Shown here: piece after piece, positions 1-8,077 of the stretch | Layout of the letters: each line of letters starts with the position of its first letter | Numbering within the stretch: position 1 is the stretch's first letter | From: Lachnospiraceae bacterium | GTDB lineage: Bacteria; Bacillota; Clostridia; Lachnospirales; Lachnospiraceae | Direction of reading: 5' to 3' | Assembly: GCA_900770345.1 (NCBI GenBank) | Contig: CAAGKF010000359.1 | Coordinates: forward strand, 1 to 61,853 | Length of the DNA: 61,853 bases | Program-made: the position numbers and the translations under genes | Notes under the pieces: generated by a model | What the model was told of the DNA's origin: nothing | Database searches by the model: none | The model's input: the letters and a program-made list of their open reading frames with translations, nothing else

Positions 1-1379
1 ACAACCGTCTCCACATTCCCAGTCGCCGGAAACATGTCCACACAGCATACCTTCTCCACCCTATACCCCCGCTCCTGCAGTACCGCCAGGTCGCGTATCA
101 GGCTGGTAGGTTTACAGGATATATATACAATCCGATCAACTCCGAAATCAATGATCCGTCCCAATGCCTTGGGATGGATTCCGTCCCTGGGGGGATCCAC
201 AACGATCAGATCCGGCTTGTCCTCCAATGTGTCGATGACTTTCAGAACATCACCTGCTATGAACCGGCAGTTTTCCAGGCCATTGAGAACAGCATTGACT
301 CTGGCAGCTTCCACAGCCTCCTCTACGATCTCCACGCCCACTACTTTTTTCGCCACAGGCGCCAGGATCTGGGCGATCGTACCGGTACCGCTGTAAAGAT
401 CAAAGACCACCTTATCCTTTGTCTCTCCTACATAGCTCCTGGCTGTCTCATAAAGGACCTCGGCTCCCAGAGAATTGGTCTGAAAAAAGGAAAAGGGAGA
501 GATCCGGAAACGCAGGCCCAGAAGCTCCTCATAAAAATAATCCTGACCATGAAGAATCTCTGTTCTGTCATTCTGCACCACATCCGCCAGAGTGTCATTC
601 TCCGTGTGAAGGATACCCGTCAGTTTTCCCTCCAGCGGCAGCGCCAGAAGCCGGTCTTTCCAGCTTTCCAGAATACGCTGTTCTGCCGTTTCCGCAGCAT
701 CTTTCTCCATCCATTCCCTCTGGGTACTGGTCACCAGATCTACCAGGATCTCCCCCGTCTTAACCGCCCGGCGAACCAACAGATGACGCAGGTATCCCTT
801 GTGCTGAAGCTTTCTATAGAAAGGAGCATTTAATTCCTCAAAATAATCTCTGGTTGCCGTCAGGATCCGGCAGAAATCAGGATGTACGATCCGACACCCG
901 GGAGTCGTTACAATATCGTAAAAGCTGCCTCTTTTATGCATCCCCAGAGCGAGAGGTCCGTCCTTCCATTCATCTCCGAAGGAAAACTCCATTTTATTGC
1001 GGTAGCCCCGTTCCAGGGGACTCGCTTTAATTCCCTGAAACTCGTAGGTTCCATCCGCAATCACCTCATCAAGAAGTGATTTTACCTGCCCCTCTTTGAT
1101 CTTCAGCTGTTCTTCGTAGGGAAGGCCCTGATAGATACAGCCGCCGCAGCTTCCGGCATGAGAACATGCTTCCTCCGGCCGCTCAGCAGCCGCAGGCTCC
1201 AGCACCTGAAGAAGACGGCCCTCACATTTTCCTTTGCGTTTTTTCGTAAGCACTCCCTGGATTTTCTGGCCGGGAATGGTATTTTTTACCACGATGCGCT
1301 CACCCTCTGCCTCCACGATTCCCTTGTTGGGAAAATCCACTCTATCAACAATTCCTTCGAATATATCGCCTTTTTTCAT
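1..1379 (-). CDS. rlmD: 23S rRNA (uracil-5-)-methyltransferase, RlmD/RlmCD (TrmA family), 3' end outside window
   Basis: SAM-dependent methyltransferase that makes 5-methyluridine in 23S rRNA. The frame reads to the window edge without a stop, so the C-terminus is missing; about 459 codons are present. An N-terminal TRAM-like segment is followed by a cysteine cluster (CSHAGSCGGC) that could hold a 4Fe-4S centre. Then come the SAM motif FDLYSGTGT, the DPPRDG motif and the catalytic-cysteine region YISCKPTS. The ATG at 1379 follows GAGGAGAGACAGG. RlmD versus the dual-specificity RlmCD cannot be decided from sequence alone. The family call is secure. Confidence 0.93.
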   Translation of the reverse strand, partial: MKKGDIFEGIVDRVDFPNKGIVEAEGERIVVKNTIPGQKIQGVLTKKRKGKCEGRLLQVLEPAAAERPEEACSHAGSCGGCIYQGLPYEEQLKIKEGQVKSLLDEVIADGTYEFQGIKASPLERGYRNKMEFSFGDEWKDGPLALGMHKRGSFYDIVTTPGCRIVHPDFCRILTATRDYFEELNAPFYRKLQHKGYLRHLLVRRAVKTGEILVDLVTSTQREWMEKDAAETAEQRILESWKDRLLALPLEGKLTGILHTENDTLADVVQNDRTEILHGQDYFYEELLGLRFRISPFSFFQTNSLGAEVLYETARSYVGETKDKVVFDLYSGTGTIAQILAPVAKKVVGVEIVEEAVEAARVNAVLNGLENCRFIAGDVLKVIDTLEDKPDLIVVDPPRDGIHPKALGRIIDFGVDRIVYISCKPTSLIRDLAVLQERGYRVEKVCCVDMFPATGNVETV

Positions 1380-1574
1380 TCCTGTCTCTCCTCGCTTGCA
1401 TTCTGTTTTCATCACACGATCCGGCGGTATGACCGGCCTTGTTCACACTGCTACATTATATCAGAAAAGTGACGGCTGTCCAACCATTCTTGCCAGGAAT
1501 GCTTTTCACCGGAATGCTTTTTGCGGGAACACTTTTCACCACTTCCTGCATCGGGCGTTTTCTCAGATGCCACC

Positions 1575-1661
1575 GACAGTTTCCCCGCAAAAGCAGGACC
1601 GCCGCATCTGAAATCGATCCAATGATACGAGTCTCAGATGCGGCGGTCCCGTCAAACTGTC
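1575..1661. terminator. Long inverted repeat downstream of the small membrane protein gene
   Basis: The 314-bp gap 1380-1693 contains a perfect 16-bp stem (1596-1611 with 1634-1649, 22-nt loop). An outer 8-bp stem brackets it (GACAGTTT at 1575-1582, AAACTGTC at 1654-1661). It lies just past the stop of the gene ending at 1694, so it may terminate that transcript, although no strong T-tract follows. I see nothing else coding in the gap. Confidence 0.55.
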
Positions 1662-1693
1662 ACGCCAGCACTTTTCCAACATATAACATGCAG

Positions 1694-2023
1694 CTACTCA
1701 GCCTTTTCTTCTTCCTTCTTCTCTTCTGCCTTCTTGGGCTCCTCGTCCTCAAAGAAGTCATCGTCAAAGTCGTCATCGAAATCATCTTCAAAATCTTCCA
1801 GATAATCCGGTGTGAAGAAACGGTAAACAGCATAAGCGATACCTGCTACAGCCGCCACTGCACCGATAATTGCCAATACCCAGAGAATACAGTTTTTCTT
1901 CTTCTCGTCCTCTTCTCTCTTGTGAAGCAGCTCATTCAACTTACTGGCATTCATCAGTTCCTCTACACGGCTAAGTGCCTCTTTTCCCATTGCATCAAAA
2001 CGTTCTCTGTCGAATCTGTTCAT
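1694..2023 (-). CDS. Small single-pass membrane protein with acidic C-terminal tail (unknown function)
   Basis: The protein has 109 residues starting MNRFDRERFD. A charged N-terminal half (about residues 1-45) precedes one hydrophobic segment (about 46-66, WVLAIIGAVAAVAGIAYAVY). The tail is extremely acidic with D/E/F repeats and ends in K/E-rich sequence. An in-frame GTG lies at 2032, but it sits almost on the GAAAGGA ribosome site, so the ATG at 2023 is preferred. I recognise the general look from Lachnospiraceae genomes but know no function. It stands alone between rlmD and the tct operon. Confidence 0.75.
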   Translation of the reverse strand: MNRFDRERFDAMGKEALSRVEELMNASKLNELLHKREEDEKKKNCILWVLAIIGAVAAVAGIAYAVYRFFTPDYLEDFEDDFDDDFDDDFFEDEEPKKAEEKKEEEKAE

Positions 2024-2134
2024 GGTACGCACATCCTTTCTCCGCTCCGAAGCTGCATATACAGCCCGGCTTTTTACATATTATATCATGGAAACAGCTT
2101 TTTTACTATCACAATTTCTTCTAATTCAGTCTAA

Positions 2135-3625
2135 TTACTGTTCTTTTAAAGCCTTCCGGGTTGAACGGACCTGTCCTGTGATCATTACCAGAATGGCAAG
2201 CAGCAGCACCAGCGAGATCGGATGCTTTACCATATCCATCAAAAAAGCCGGAATACTGTTTCCAACCATGGAAACGGCTCTTCTGTAATTCTGCTCCAGC
2301 AGAGAGCTTAAAATAACACCGAGAACCACCGGTCCCAGCGGCATTTTAAAAATCTTAAATAAATACCCGATTACTCCAAAGCCCAGCATCCAGTAGACAT
2401 CCATGATGTTGTTGTTAATAGAATAAGCGCCTACAACAGAAAGAATAACAATGGCAGGCATCAGGATCTGCTTCGGAATCTCCACGATCTTCGCAAACAT
2501 TTTGATTCCCGTAAATCCAAAGATCAGAAGAAAAAGGTTGGCAATAAACATACCGCCCACCATCAGCCAGAAGATATCCGGACGCTCTGTCATGAACATC
2601 GGCCCCGGCTTCAGACCGTGGATATAGAGCGCTCCGATGATAATGGCTGTCACCGCGTCTCCCGGTATACCCAAAGTCAGCATGGGGATATAGGCTCCGC
2701 CGATTGCTGCGTTATTGGCGCTCTCCGGTGCTACCAGACCTTCTATGGCGCCCTTTCCGAAGGGAACCTCATTGTTTTTTACCGTTCTCCTGGCATGGTC
2801 ATAGGCAAGCAGAGCCGCCAGATCACCGCCGGTTCCCGGAAGGGCTCCCACGATCACACCCATAAGGGAGGTGCGCAGGGAAAGGGGCAGATAACGAAAC
2901 ACATTTTTCCATCCCGGAATGATCTTATCTACCTTCTGCTTTACAGGATAAACAGAAAGATCGCGCATCTGATACAGTGCCTCGGACATACCGAACAGAC
3001 CGATCATTGCCACAATATAACTGACACCGTTCATCAGATACACATTTCCGAAGGTAAAGCGCTGCTGTCCGGTAACCATATCGATACCGATCATGCCGAT
3101 AAATACGCCGACAGCCGCAGCAAAGATTCCCCTTGCAGCTGACTCACATCCCAGGCTTCCCACCAGCATCAGACCCATAATAGCCAGCAGAAGGTAATCT
3201 CTCGGCGCGAACATAAGGGCAAATTTGGCCACTGCCGGAGCAAATAATCCCAGAAACAGCGTTCCGATGACACCTCCCACAAAGGACTGCACCACCGTCG
3301 TTCCGATGGCAACTCCCGCTTCACCCTTCTGAGCCAGGGGATAACCGTCAAAGGTGGTTGCCACTGCAGCCGGAGCTCCCGGAATATTCAGAAGAATAGC
3401 GGAACGTGAACCGCCGTAAACACCGCCGACGTTAATTCCGATCATCAGTGCGATAGCCGGAAGCATATCCCAGGAAAAGGTAAAGGATATCAGCAGTGAA
3501 ACTGCCATGGTAACGGAAAGGCCCGGTATCGCTCCGATATAGATCCCCGCAAAGGTTCCGACTGCCAGGAAAAACAGCAGGATCGGCTGTGTAAAGGGTA
3601 ATAAAAGGTTCATTAAAATATCCAT
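2135..3625 (-). CDS. tctA: Tripartite tricarboxylate transporter permease TctA (first locus)
   Basis: Large membrane subunit of a tripartite tricarboxylate transporter, which imports carboxylates using a periplasmic-type binding protein and an ion gradient. At 496 residues it is full length for the family, with about ten hydrophobic segments. It has the conserved glycine-rich loops GAIPGLSVTMA near the N-terminus and GALPGTGGDLAALLAYD in the middle, plus the NIPGAPAAVATTFDGYPLA motif. The ATG follows AGGAGG. It is the last gene of tctC-tctB-tctA, 12 bp after tctB. Substrate cannot be read from sequence. The paralogue at 13703-15220 is interrupted, so this may be the only working TctA here. 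Confidence 0.96.
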   Translation of the reverse strand: MDILMNLLLPFTQPILLFFLAVGTFAGIYIGAIPGLSVTMAVSLLISFTFSWDMLPAIALMIGINVGGVYGGSRSAILLNIPGAPAAVATTFDGYPLAQKGEAGVAIGTTVVQSFVGGVIGTLFLGLFAPAVAKFALMFAPRDYLLLAIMGLMLVGSLGCESAARGIFAAAVGVFIGMIGIDMVTGQQRFTFGNVYLMNGVSYIVAMIGLFGMSEALYQMRDLSVYPVKQKVDKIIPGWKNVFRYLPLSLRTSLMGVIVGALPGTGGDLAALLAYDHARRTVKNNEVPFGKGAIEGLVAPESANNAAIGGAYIPMLTLGIPGDAVTAIIIGALYIHGLKPGPMFMTERPDIFWLMVGGMFIANLFLLIFGFTGIKMFAKIVEIPKQILMPAIVILSVVGAYSINNNIMDVYWMLGFGVIGYLFKIFKMPLGPVVLGVILSSLLEQNYRRAVSMVGNSIPAFLMDMVKHPISLVLLLAILVMITGQVRSTRKALKEQ

Positions 3626-3637
3626 TCCACTTTCCTC

Positions 3638-4114
3638 CTATGGCAGAATAACATGAAAAGCAAACTGAAAAATAACCATAATTCCTGCAACAATGCCTGC
3701 GGAAATGATCAGTGAGCGGACCCATGTTCCTGCCTTCAAAAGCAGCATCATAAAAAACAGGAAAACGAAGGTGGAAATTACAAAACCGACCTTTGCCAGA
3801 GCGACAGCATAAATTACGATCAGCAGAATAACCGGTACCATTCTGTCCGGAAAAAGCTCCTGAAAGGTCTCCTTTAATTTTTCCGCACTGCTTTTGCCCT
3901 CTTCAAAAGAAGGGGAGAGATTTTTCATCTCTCCCAGCATAACAAATGATGCAAGAACCATAATTGAAGAAGTCAGAAGCGGAAAGGTTCCCTGGGTGGA
4001 TACCCCCGGATTTGCCAGAAACAGCTTCAAAGATGCCCCGAATGCTATCAAACTGACGAGCAGGATCACACAGACGCAGAACATTTCTCCTTTAATCATT
4101 TTACGCTTCTTCAT
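3638..4114 (-). CDS. tctB: Tripartite tricarboxylate transporter small subunit TctB (first locus)
   Basis: Small membrane subunit partnering TctA, 158 residues. Four hydrophobic segments are visible: an N-terminal helix after MKKRKMIKGEM, one near residues 40-60, and two at the C-terminus. A charged loop (SPSFEEGKSSAEKL) sits between helices 2 and 3. This is the usual four-helix TctB pattern; primary conservation in the family is low, so the call leans on position between tctC and tctA. The gap to tctC is 22 bp. No independent promoter is seen. Confidence 0.9.
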   Translation of the reverse strand: MKKRKMIKGEMFCVCVILLVSLIAFGASLKLFLANPGVSTQGTFPLLTSSIMVLASFVMLGEMKNLSPSFEEGKSSAEKLKETFQELFPDRMVPVILLIVIYAVALAKVGFVISTFVFLFFMMLLLKAGTWVRSLIISAGIVAGIMVIFQFAFHVILP

Positions 4115-4136
4115 TATTTATTCCATCCTTCTGTCT

Positions 4137-5273
4137 TTATTCCGGCTTGGCAATACCGAATTCCTCCGGGGATTTCTGAGCAGCTCCGGCTTCGTACAGC
4201 AGCCAGGAAGTTGTACTTCTGTACTTGTCAACAAACTCACGCGCATCCTCACCTGTAAGATTTACAGGAATGGTCCCCAGATTCTTTAACATTTCGTCAA
4301 TCTCCGGTGTCTTCATTACCGCATCAAACTGCTCTGTCAGATAATCTACGATTTCCTGCGGAGTGTCGGCCTTTACAAAAGCACCGTAAAATGGTCCCCA
4401 TGGCATGTATTTGTCATAATCAGGATAAATATCGGTGATGACAGGAATATCAGTCAGTCCCTCAGCAGTCAGAGGTGAATCATACATAACAGCCAGTGCC
4501 TTGACTTCTCCCGCACGGATCTGCTCTGCACATGCAGAAACAGTAACTGCGGTATAGTCCACATGACCGCCCATCAGTGCTGTGATGCAGGGACCTTCGC
4601 CGTCAAATACAACCGTATTGGCCTGAGTTCCGTGAATGCTTTCCATCATGGACACCAGTACCTGAGGAAGTCCTCCGGGGCCTGTGGTAGCCGCATTGAT
4701 CTTACCTGGATTTGCCAGAATATCATCTACCAGATCATTGATGGTATCGTATTTGGAATCCTTATTTACTACAACAACACCTGCACTGGTACAGAAAATA
4801 TCAAGGGGAATAAAATCGGAGTAATCAAGTTCGGAGGTTCCCATAACCTTGGCAACCTGAGGATTCTCCGCACCAAAAAGAATATTGTATCCGTCTGCGG
4901 GCTGATCATGTACATACTGCATGGAAATACCGCCTGCCGCACCTGCACGGTTTGTCATTACGATAGTTGTTCCCATTGCCTCCTGAAGATAAGGAGCAAT
5001 ACCTCTTGAAACATTATCACAGGCGCCGCCGGCTGCCCACATGATTGTTCCCTGGATATCCTTCTTCGGGAAATCAAGCTCTGCTTTCTCTTCCTTTGCC
5101 TCCTCTGATGCTTCTCCGGAGGCTGCCTCACTCTCAACGGAAGCTGCTTCTGTTGCTGCCGTTTCGGAAGCTGCTGCTGTTGTGGAAGCCTTACCGCTTC
5201 CGCCGCACCCTGTTGCTGCCATTGCTGCCAGAACCACTGCCAATGACAGGCTGATCAAATTACTTTTTTTCAT
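4137..5273 (-). CDS. tctC: Tripartite tricarboxylate transporter substrate-binding lipoprotein TctC/Bug family (first locus)
   Basis: Extracytoplasmic solute receptor, 378 residues, first gene of the operon. The N-terminus is a lipoprotein signal (MKKSNLISLSL...MAATGCGG) with the lipidated Cys at about residue 23. A low-complexity Ala/Ser/Glu linker (about 30-65) follows. The mature Bug fold begins with the IMWAAGGACDNVSRGIAPYL region, and the NRAGAAGGI motif is typical for carboxylate binding in this family. The ATG follows GGAGA. A promoter and a palindromic operator candidate lie just upstream. The ligand is unknown. Confidence 0.95.
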   Translation of the reverse strand: MKKSNLISLSLAVVLAAMAATGCGGSGKASTTAAASETAATEAASVESEAASGEASEEAKEEKAELDFPKKDIQGTIMWAAGGACDNVSRGIAPYLQEAMGTTIVMTNRAGAAGGISMQYVHDQPADGYNILFGAENPQVAKVMGTSELDYSDFIPLDIFCTSAGVVVVNKDSKYDTINDLVDDILANPGKINAATTGPGGLPQVLVSMMESIHGTQANTVVFDGEGPCITALMGGHVDYTAVTVSACAEQIRAGEVKALAVMYDSPLTAEGLTDIPVITDIYPDYDKYMPWGPFYGAFVKADTPQEIVDYLTEQFDAVMKTPEIDEMLKNLGTIPVNLTGEDAREFVDKYRSTTSWLLYEAGAAQKSPEEFGIAKPE

Positions 5274-5321
5274 TGTCTTCTCCTACGTTTCTTTCTTAAA
5301 ATTCTCGACGCTTATTTTGCC

Positions 5322-5337
5322 CTTTAAAGCTTTAAAG
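5322..5337. promoter_or_regulatory. Perfect 16-bp palindrome CTTTAAAGCTTTAAAG in the tctC leader
   Basis: The palindrome lies about 12 bp downstream of the start point inferred from the promoter at 5356-5383 and about 50 bp before the tctC ATG. That is the position expected of a repressor roadblock operator. No regulator is encoded beside this tct locus. Confidence 0.5.
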
Positions 5338-5355
5338 CGTAAAGTCAGCATCCTT

Positions 5356-5383
5356 ATTATAACACTATTTTAATATTTGTAAA
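5356..5383 (-). promoter_or_regulatory. Sigma-A type promoter of tctCBA (first locus)
   Basis: Reading the minus strand, -35 TTTACA (5378-5383) and -10 TATAAT (5356-5361) are separated by 16 bp. Transcription would start near 5349, about 75 nt ahead of tctC. Confidence 0.6.
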
Positions 5384-5394
5384 TAGAAAATTTA

Positions 5395-5439
5395 AAAAAG
5401 ATGTACGGCTGAAGCGCACTGCCCTGCCATACATCTTTT
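5395..5439 (-). terminator. Intrinsic terminator of pcrA
   Basis: Just past the pcrA stop, the minus strand forms a stem of AAAAGATGTA plus GGC with its complement, followed by CTTTTTTAAATTTT. This separates pcrA from the tct promoter. Confidence 0.75.
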
Positions 5440-5444
5440 CATGA

Positions 5445-7781
5445 TCATATTTTCTTTAATTTTGCAAAGGATGCGAACATCCTTTTCTGGCCGACACGAT
5501 CAAACTCCACCGTTACCTCATAATCTTTTCCGCCGTCTTTGATATTCTTTACCGTCCCCTCACCGAATTTTAAATGGCTGACCCGATCTCCCTCTTTATA
5601 ATCAAGAGAATCAGCCTTCCGGATCGTAAAGGTCTTGCCAAAAGAAGGTTTGACAGATGTATATGAAGATGTTCCGGATGCATAAGCGCTTCTTCCCCGG
5701 TCAAACACACCGGAACCGGAAAGATCCCGTCCGCCTGAAAATCCGTTCCCGCCATATCCGCTTCCTGCCCTGCCCGTATAGCTGCTGCCGGCTTCCTGCT
5801 GGTTCCACGGAAGCCCTGCGCCGCCAAATCCGGAAAGCGCCGGCTCCAGCCGCTCCTCCTCTAAAAATTCCTTCGGTATCTCCTCCAGAAAACGGCTGGG
5901 CTTGCAGTATCTGGTCTCTCCTTTGGTCATCCGCTGTCTGGCTGCCGTCATTACCAGCTCCTGCTTTGCTCTGGTTATCCCCACATAACAGAGCCTTCGC
6001 TCCTCCTCCAGATCCGTCTTATCATCGGAAGTGATGGACATCATGCTGGGGAACAGCCCGTCTTCCATTCCCGTCAGATAAACCTTCGGGAATTCCAGAC
6101 CTTTCGCACTGTGTAAGGTCATCAGTGTTACCCTGTCCTCCGACTGATCCAGCGTATCGATATCCGCCACCAGAGCAACCTGCTCCAGAAACTCATCCAG
6201 AGACGGATGCTCGCTGTCATCTTCATAGCTGACAGCTTTATTTACCAGCTCCTCAATATTCTCCATACGGGTCTGAGCCTCAACCTCGCCCTCTTCCTGC
6301 AGCTCCTCCTCGTATCCTGTTTCCTCCAGAATCTCCTCAATCAGGTCACTGAGAGAATGCTCTGGTGAAGCAGCTCTTACGCGGAAGCTCTCCATCAGAT
6401 CCACAAATTTTTCTATTTTTCCTGCGGTTTTCCCCAGTCCGGCTATCTGACGCACCTGCTTTAACGCTTCATAGAGACTGATCCCATGCTCGGACGCAAA
6501 AATCGTCACCTTTCCCATGGATGCGGCGCCAATCCCCCTCTTCGGAACATTGATGACCCGCAGCACCGAGAGATCGTCCACGCCATTGGCGATGATCTTA
6601 AGGTAGGCCAGAATATCCTTGATCTCTTTTCTCTGATAGAAATTAATTCCGCCCACCAGCCGATACGGAACATTATAAAATATACAGCGTTCCTCCAGAA
6701 GACGTGACTGAGCATTGGTGCGGTAAAGTACAGCCTGATCCTGGAAAGAAATCCCTGAATTTTTGCTGTTCCGTATCTCTCTTGCCACAAAATCAGCCTC
6801 GTCTCTGGCCGTATCAAACTGCCTGAAGCGCACCAGTCCGCCCTCACCGTTGGCTGTCCAGAGCGTTTTGTCCTTCCTTCCTCTGTTGTGACGTATCACA
6901 CCGTTGGCCGCATTCAGGATATTCTGGGTAGAACGGTAATTCTGTTCCAGCTTGATCACTCTGGCTCCCGGAAATGCTTCCTCGAAGCTCAGGATATTCC
7001 TGATATCCGCACCGCGGAAGCGATAGATCGACTGATCGTCATCACCTACCACGCACAGGTTCTTATATTTAGCTGCCAGCAGACTGATCAGTTTAAACTG
7101 AGCCAGATTGGTATCCTGATACTCATCCACCATAATATAACGAAATCTCTCCTGATAATAATTCAGAACCTCCGGATTATTCTGAAACAGCTCCACTGTT
7201 TTTACGATCAGATCATCAAAATCCAGGGCATTATTTTTTCTCAGCTGTTTCTGGTACTCCCTGTAGATCTCTCCGATTTTTTTCTGCCGGAAATCTCCTT
7301 CAGCATTTAAGAGGAATTCCTCCGGGGTGATCAGTTTGTCCTTGGCCGAAGAAATAACGCTCAGCACAGCTCGTTCTTTAAACTGTCTGGTATCAATATC
7401 CAGAAGCTTAAATACCTGCTTCATGAGAGTTTTCTGATCATCACTGTCGTAGATGGAAAAGCTGGCGCCGTAGCCCAGACATTCGATGTGACGGCGCAGG
7501 ATCCTTACACAGGAGGAATGAAAGGTACTGACCCAAATGCTTTCCGCGCCGAAATCCACCAGCCTGTCCACACGCTCCCGCATCTCGCCGGCTGCTTTAT
7601 TGGTAAATGTGATCGCCATGATATTCCAGGGATTTATCTGCCTTTCCTGGATCAGATAAGCCACTCTGTGGGTCAGAACCCTGGTCTTTCCGGAACCTGC
7701 TCCCGCCAGAATCAAAAGAGGCCCTTCTGTGTGAAGAACGGCCTCTTTCTGCATGGGATTTAATGTATCATAAATGCTCAT
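5445..7781 (-). CDS. pcrA: ATP-dependent DNA helicase PcrA/UvrD
   Basis: Superfamily 1A 3'-5' helicase for repair and for clearing replication and transcription blocks. With the start at the ATG at 7781 (ribosome site AAAGGCGGT) it has 778 residues; upstream in-frame starts lack a ribosome site. Walker A GAGSGKT is at residues 27-33. DEYQDT, the GDDDQSIYRFRGAD motif, QNYRSTQNIL, TLMTLHSAKGLEF and the YVGITRAK motif follow in order. A Gly/Ser-rich linker leads to a C-terminal Tudor-like segment (EGDRVSHLKFGEGTV) that in PcrA contacts RNA polymerase. It has its own terminator at 5395-5439. Confidence 0.97.
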   Translation of the reverse strand: MSIYDTLNPMQKEAVLHTEGPLLILAGAGSGKTRVLTHRVAYLIQERQINPWNIMAITFTNKAAGEMRERVDRLVDFGAESIWVSTFHSSCVRILRRHIECLGYGASFSIYDSDDQKTLMKQVFKLLDIDTRQFKERAVLSVISSAKDKLITPEEFLLNAEGDFRQKKIGEIYREYQKQLRKNNALDFDDLIVKTVELFQNNPEVLNYYQERFRYIMVDEYQDTNLAQFKLISLLAAKYKNLCVVGDDDQSIYRFRGADIRNILSFEEAFPGARVIKLEQNYRSTQNILNAANGVIRHNRGRKDKTLWTANGEGGLVRFRQFDTARDEADFVAREIRNSKNSGISFQDQAVLYRTNAQSRLLEERCIFYNVPYRLVGGINFYQRKEIKDILAYLKIIANGVDDLSVLRVINVPKRGIGAASMGKVTIFASEHGISLYEALKQVRQIAGLGKTAGKIEKFVDLMESFRVRAASPEHSLSDLIEEILEETGYEEELQEEGEVEAQTRMENIEELVNKAVSYEDDSEHPSLDEFLEQVALVADIDTLDQSEDRVTLMTLHSAKGLEFPKVYLTGMEDGLFPSMMSITSDDKTDLEEERRLCYVGITRAKQELVMTAARQRMTKGETRYCKPSRFLEEIPKEFLEEERLEPALSGFGGAGLPWNQQEAGSSYTGRAGSGYGGNGFSGGRDLSGSGVFDRGRSAYASGTSSYTSVKPSFGKTFTIRKADSLDYKEGDRVSHLKFGEGTVKNIKDGGKDYEVTVEFDRVGQKRMFASFAKLKKI

Positions 7782-7797
7782 CGTACTACCGCCTTTT

Positions 7798-7966
7798 ATT
7801 TTATGGTTACAGTTCAGACGGCGCGAATACAAGTGCCAAAGCAGGCGTTAAACTTGTTTATAAGTATGATTTGGCATTTGTTTTCACATCGGATGGACAT
7901 CCGATGCTTCTTGTCGGGGCAAAGCCCCGGCAAGAAGATGCGCCGTCCGAACAGTAACATTTTATG
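7798..7966. mobile_element. MITE-like element of 153 bp with imperfect 19-bp terminal inverted repeats and 8-bp target duplication
   Basis: The element spans 7806-7958. Its ends are GTTACAGTTCAGACGGCGC and, inverted, GTTACTGTTCGGACGGCGC, with 17 of 19 positions matching. It is flanked by identical ATTTTATG octamers at 7798-7805 and 7959-7966, the signature of a target-site duplication. Inside are two tight hairpins: CATCGGATG/CATCCGATG, and a CTTCTTG-CGGGGC stem closed by AAA. No open frame of gene-like character is present. The element lies between pcrA (starting 7781) and the histidine kinase gene (ending 8078). An 8-bp duplication fits several transposase families, so the parent element is not identified. 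Confidence 0.75.
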
Positions 7967-8077
7967 TTCAGCAGACGGCTGTATCTGAAGCCGGCCGCCC
8001 TACTTGACTCAGTATAACATACTTCCCCGGAGGCGTCCAGCATAAGAGACCACTCTGTTCAGGGCTGATCCTTTTCC

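Noticed and set aside
7763..7988. Short open frames across the pcrA upstream region
   Set aside because: They run through the MITE-like element and its hairpins, and have no ribosome site or protein-like composition.
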